This document shows, piece after piece, positions 61,572-64,000 of a stretch of DNA of 64,000 nt (position 1 is the stretch's first letter; the number at the start of each line of letters is the position of its first letter). Where the stretch lies: positions 1 through 64,000 of the forward strand of contig CAZEFW010000009.1 of assembly GCA_964511535.1 (NCBI GenBank), given 5' to 3'. Made by a program: the position numbers and the translations under genes. The stretch is from CAZCFB01 sp964511535 (lineage in GTDB: Bacteria > Myxococcota_A > Polyangia > GCA-2747355 > CAZCFB01). The notes beneath the pieces are model-generated. The model saw nothing but the letters and a program-made list of their open reading frames with translations. It was not told the origin of the DNA and did not search any database.

Positions 61572-63647
61572 ATGAGCAGGCAGCCACAGGAGATCCGCGA
61601 ACAGGGCAACCGCCTCAAGGACGAGGGATCCCTCTACCTGAGGCAACATGCTCACAACCCCATCGACTGGTTCCCGTGGGGCGAGCAGGCCCTGGAGCGA
61701 GCCCGCGCCGCGGACTGCCCCATCTTCCTCTCGGTGGGGTACGCCTCCTGCCACTGGTGCCACGTGATGGAGCAGGAGGTGTTCGAGGACGACGAGGTGG
61801 CCGAGCTGCTCAACACGCATTTTGTCTGCATCAAGCTGGACCGCGAGGAGCGGCCGGACCTGGACGCTGTATACATGGAGGCGCTGCAGGCCCTGTCGGG
61901 GGGTGGGGGCTGGCCCATGAGCCTGTTCCTGACCCCGGACCTGAAGCCTTTTCACGGGGAGACCTACATGCCGCGGCAGCGATTCCTCGCCCTGGCGCGG
62001 CGCATCATGGAGCTGTTCAGCGAGCACCGTGAGATGGTCACGGGGCAGGCGGCGCTGCTGCACCGGCGCGTGGCCACGGACCCGGAGCTCTCGCCGGAGG
62101 CGGAGGTGGATCGCCAGGTCCTGCAGGACGCCGCGCGCCAGGCCGAGGCGTACCACGACATGACCTGGGGCGGGTTCCGCGGGCAGATGAAGTTCCCCAC
62201 GCCGCCGCGGTGGCGTTTTCTACTGCACCACCACCGGCGCACCGGGGAGGAGCGCTGGGCTGACATGGTCCGCCGGACCCTGGACAACATGGCCTCGGGC
62301 GGGATTCATGACCAGCTGGGCGGCGGGTTCCACCGGTACGCCACCGAGCCGACCTGGGTGGTGCCGCACTTTGAAAAGATGCTCTACGACAACGCGCAAT
62401 TGGCCGGGCTGTTTTGCGAGGCGTACCAGGCGCTCGGCGTGCTGCGGTATGGCGAGGTGGCCAGGGCGACGCTGGATTTTCTGCTGCGCGAGATGCAGGA
62501 CGAGGCGGGCGGGTTCCACGCCAGCTACGACGCTGACAGCGGCGGAGCGGAGGGGACCTACTATGTCTGGACCCCGGCCGAGCTGCGGCGCATCGCGGGA
62601 GACGACGATGGGGCGGCCCTGGCCGGCTTGCTGGGCGTCACGCAGGAGGGCAACTTCGAAGGGCGCGCCATCCCCACCCTTCGCGCTGACCGCCAGGAGG
62701 TGGCGCGCCAGAGCGGGGTACCCGTCGAGGCGCTCGGCGACCTCCTGGAGCGGTGGCGGCCGGCGCTGCTGGAGGCCCGCGCGCGCAGGGAGCCTCCCGG
62801 TCTGGACCGGAAGCTCGTCACTGCCTGGAACGGCATGGCCATCTCGGCCATGGCCGCCGGCCATCTCGCGCTGGGCGACCGACGCTACCTGGAGGCCGCC
62901 GAGCGGGCCGCCGAGCGGCTCTGGGCGCTGCACCGGCGCCCCGCCGGGGGGCTGCTCCGCAGCTCCAACGACGGCGTGGCGGCCAACGAGGCGGTGCTCG
63001 GTGACTATGCTTTCCTCGGCCTCGGGCTGCTGGACCTGCACCAGGCTTCCCAGGACCCGCTGTGGCTGCGGCGAACCCTGGCCCTGGTGGAGGTGGTCAG
63101 GGAGCGCTTTGCTCACCCCGAGGCCGGCTTCTACCAGACACCGGCGGATCATCCGGCCCCCATGGGGCGCCAGGTGGAGTTCCTGGACAGCGTGCGGCCG
63201 TCGGCCAACGCTGCCATGGCGCTGCTGTTGGTGCGCGCGGGAGCGCTCTCCGGTCGGGCGGCCTACCGCCAGCAGGCCGAGGCGATGCTCGGCGCCTTCA
63301 GCCCCTGGATGAAGCGCTTCGGCCTGGAGATGGCCGCATGGATGGACGCAGCGGACAGCTTGCTCGGCCCGCTGTACGAGGTGGTGGTGGCCGGGGAACC
63401 CGGCGCGGATGAGACGCGAGCGCTGGTGGCCGCGGTGCGGAAGTTTGGCCTGGCGCAAGTGCTGCTGATCACCGTGCCAGCAGACGGTCCTGACGAGCAG
63501 ACGGCGGCGCTGATGCCCACGACGGCAGGCAAGACCAGCCAGGGCCGGGTGGCGGCGGCGTATGTTTGTGAGCAAGGGAGCTGCAATGCGCCGGTGTTCG
63601 AGGCGGAGGCGTTGCGGAGGTTGTTGGGGGAGGGAGGGAAAAGCTAG
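61572..63647 (+). CDS. DUF255 thioredoxin-domain protein (YyaL/SSP411 type)
   Basis: 691 residues from the ATG at 61572 with AGGAGCGAG ahead. The thioredoxin-like DUF255 domain (1-170) has YLRQHAHNPIDWFPWGEQAL, CHWCHVM (Cys60, Cys63) and GGWPMSLFLTPDLKPFHGET. An alpha/alpha toroid follows (GGIHDQLGGGFHRYATEPTW, MLYDNAQLAGLFCEAYQAL, LVTAWNGMAISAMA). This is the full form of the family related to mammalian spermatogenesis protein 20; the function is unresolved, with redox or sugar-epimerase-like activity suggested by fold. It is probably controlled by the divergent PAS activator. Confidence 0.9.
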   Translation: MSRQPQEIREQGNRLKDEGSLYLRQHAHNPIDWFPWGEQALERARAADCPIFLSVGYASCHWCHVMEQEVFEDDEVAELLNTHFVCIKLDREERPDLDAVYMEALQALSGGGGWPMSLFLTPDLKPFHGETYMPRQRFLALARRIMELFSEHREMVTGQAALLHRRVATDPELSPEAEVDRQVLQDAARQAEAYHDMTWGGFRGQMKFPTPPRWRFLLHHHRRTGEERWADMVRRTLDNMASGGIHDQLGGGFHRYATEPTWVVPHFEKMLYDNAQLAGLFCEAYQALGVLRYGEVARATLDFLLREMQDEAGGFHASYDADSGGAEGTYYVWTPAELRRIAGDDDGAALAGLLGVTQEGNFEGRAIPTLRADRQEVARQSGVPVEALGDLLERWRPALLEARARREPPGLDRKLVTAWNGMAISAMAAGHLALGDRRYLEAAERAAERLWALHRRPAGGLLRSSNDGVAANEAVLGDYAFLGLGLLDLHQASQDPLWLRRTLALVEVVRERFAHPEAGFYQTPADHPAPMGRQVEFLDSVRPSANAAMALLLVRAGALSGRAAYRQQAEAMLGAFSPWMKRFGLEMAAWMDAADSLLGPLYEVVVAGEPGADETRALVAAVRKFGLAQVLLITVPADGPDEQTAALMPTTAGKTSQGRVAAAYVCEQGSCNAPVFEAEALRRLLGEGGKS

Positions 63648-63654
63648 AAACAAA

Positions 63655-63696
63655 GAACAAAGAACAAAGAACAAAGAACAAAGAACAAAGAACAAA
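63655..63696. repeat. Six perfect GAACAAA heptamers
   Basis: GAACAAA repeated six times without error, preceded by a GAAACAAA unit, starting seven bases after the DUF255 stop codon. AT-rich array in a GC-rich genome. Confidence 0.9.
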
Positions 63697-63734
63697 AAAT
63701 TGGGCTGACCTCGAACACGCTGAACGAAGCGAGC

Positions 63735-63922
63735 CAATACCAGCGAGCGAAGCGAGCCAGGCTATCTACCCTCAAGCCTCAAGCCCCAAGCCTCAAGCCA
63801 GCGAGCGAAGCGAGCCAGACTATCTACCCTCAAGCCTCAAGCCCCAAGTCTCAAGCCGGGAGTCAGGAGTCGGGGACCTGAAGCCTGAAGACTGAAGCCT
63901 GAAGCCAGGCGAGCGAAGCTCG
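63735..63922. repeat. Composite repeat block: GCGAGCGAAGC units and CTCAAGC/CTGAAGC heptamers
   Basis: Two copies of a roughly 61-base unit (AGCGAGCGAAGCGAGCC, CTATCTACC, then CTCAAGC, CTCAAGC, CCCAAGC, and CTCAAGC or its variant) are followed by GGAGTCAGGAGTC, four CTGAAG-type heptamers and GGCGAGCGAAGCTCGCC at 63908. The last hairpin lies just beyond the histidine kinase stop. Same composite as at 7745-7818. Confidence 0.8.
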
Positions 63923-63925
63923 CCT

Positions 63926-64000
63926 CTACGCCTTGGGGCGGCCCTGGGGGAGGGAGAACTTGAAAGTGGCGCCGGCGCCCTGATCGCTCTGGACCCAGAC
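63926..64000 (-). CDS. C-terminal end of a sensor histidine kinase (partial)
   Basis: The last 24 codons run off the right edge: VWVQSDQGAGATFKFSLPQG, then RPKA and a stop. The GAGATFKFSLP segment is the last strand of the HATPase domain (G2-box-following GxTFxFxLP). The rest of the kinase is outside the window, so its sensor and partner cannot be told. It converges on the DUF255 gene across the repeat block. Confidence 0.75.
   Translation of the reverse strand, partial: VWVQSDQGAGATFKFSLPQGRPKA

Overview
This is a high-GC stretch (about two-thirds G+C by eye) of a Gram-negative chromosome, read as a member of the Myxococcota or an allied former deltaproteobacterial line, probably an assembled environmental genome. 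The lineage is inferred from gene style: a eukaryote-like Ser/Thr kinase with an HRDVSPGN loop and a PEGA domain, many lipoproteins with Asp/Ala/Pro-rich spacers after the lipobox, a PilMNOPQ operon, FHA-GGDEF signalling and sigma54 activators. No rRNA, tRNA, CRISPR array, phage or insertion sequence was found.

Layout. 1-10.2 kb: tail of an outer-membrane protein, a P-domain secreted protein (frame broken by a poly-C patch), a TonB-dependent receptor translationally coupled to a Ser/Thr kinase, a zinc-ribbon membrane protein, CstA, a lipoprotein hydrolase and a His-rich lipoprotein. 10.3-15 kb: TrkA-TrkH potassium uptake and a lipoprotein with two GILT-like thioredoxin folds. 15-28 kb: a surface-glycan-like island with a UbiA prenyltransferase, three paralogous GT-C-like membrane proteins, a DUF362 protein with a Cys-rich tail, a beta-helix lipoprotein and an Lnt-like acyltransferase. 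28-36.5 kb: YXWGXW-repeat lipoprotein, an L-2-hydroxyglutarate oxidase-like flavoprotein, a Cse60-like small protein, two micro-ORFs (one DUF5989), a membrane MutS-like ATPase and a chorismate synthase homologue lacking one catalytic His. 36.5-46 kb: two more GT-C proteins, an ECF sigma factor behind a near-consensus sigma54 promoter, glycerol kinase, an FHA-GGDEF cyclase and a VWA lipoprotein. 46-56.4 kb: an NtrC-type regulator, an XRE regulator with a 30-bp palindrome upstream, pilM-N-O-P-Q, a lipoprotein and a soluble lytic transglycosylase. 56.4-64 kb: three ferritin-like proteins, MutM, a PAS-sigma54 activator divergent from a DUF255 thioredoxin protein that has a sigma54-like promoter, and the last codons of a histidine kinase.

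Two layers cut across the genes. First, at least nine intergenic arrays of 7-bp or 8-bp tandem repeats, falling into a few sequence families, some folded back on themselves and some beside GCGAAGC-loop hairpins. They sit at gene ends and even supply the stop codon of cstA. Second, long poly-C runs at about 0.9-1.0 kb and 41.3 kb coincide with broken reading frames and look like sequencing or assembly damage.

The best candidates for something undescribed are the GT-C trio with its shared Cys-containing C-terminal domain next to UbiA and DUF362, the tandem GILT-like lipoprotein, the His17-to-Tyr chorismate synthase homologue, and the repeat families.
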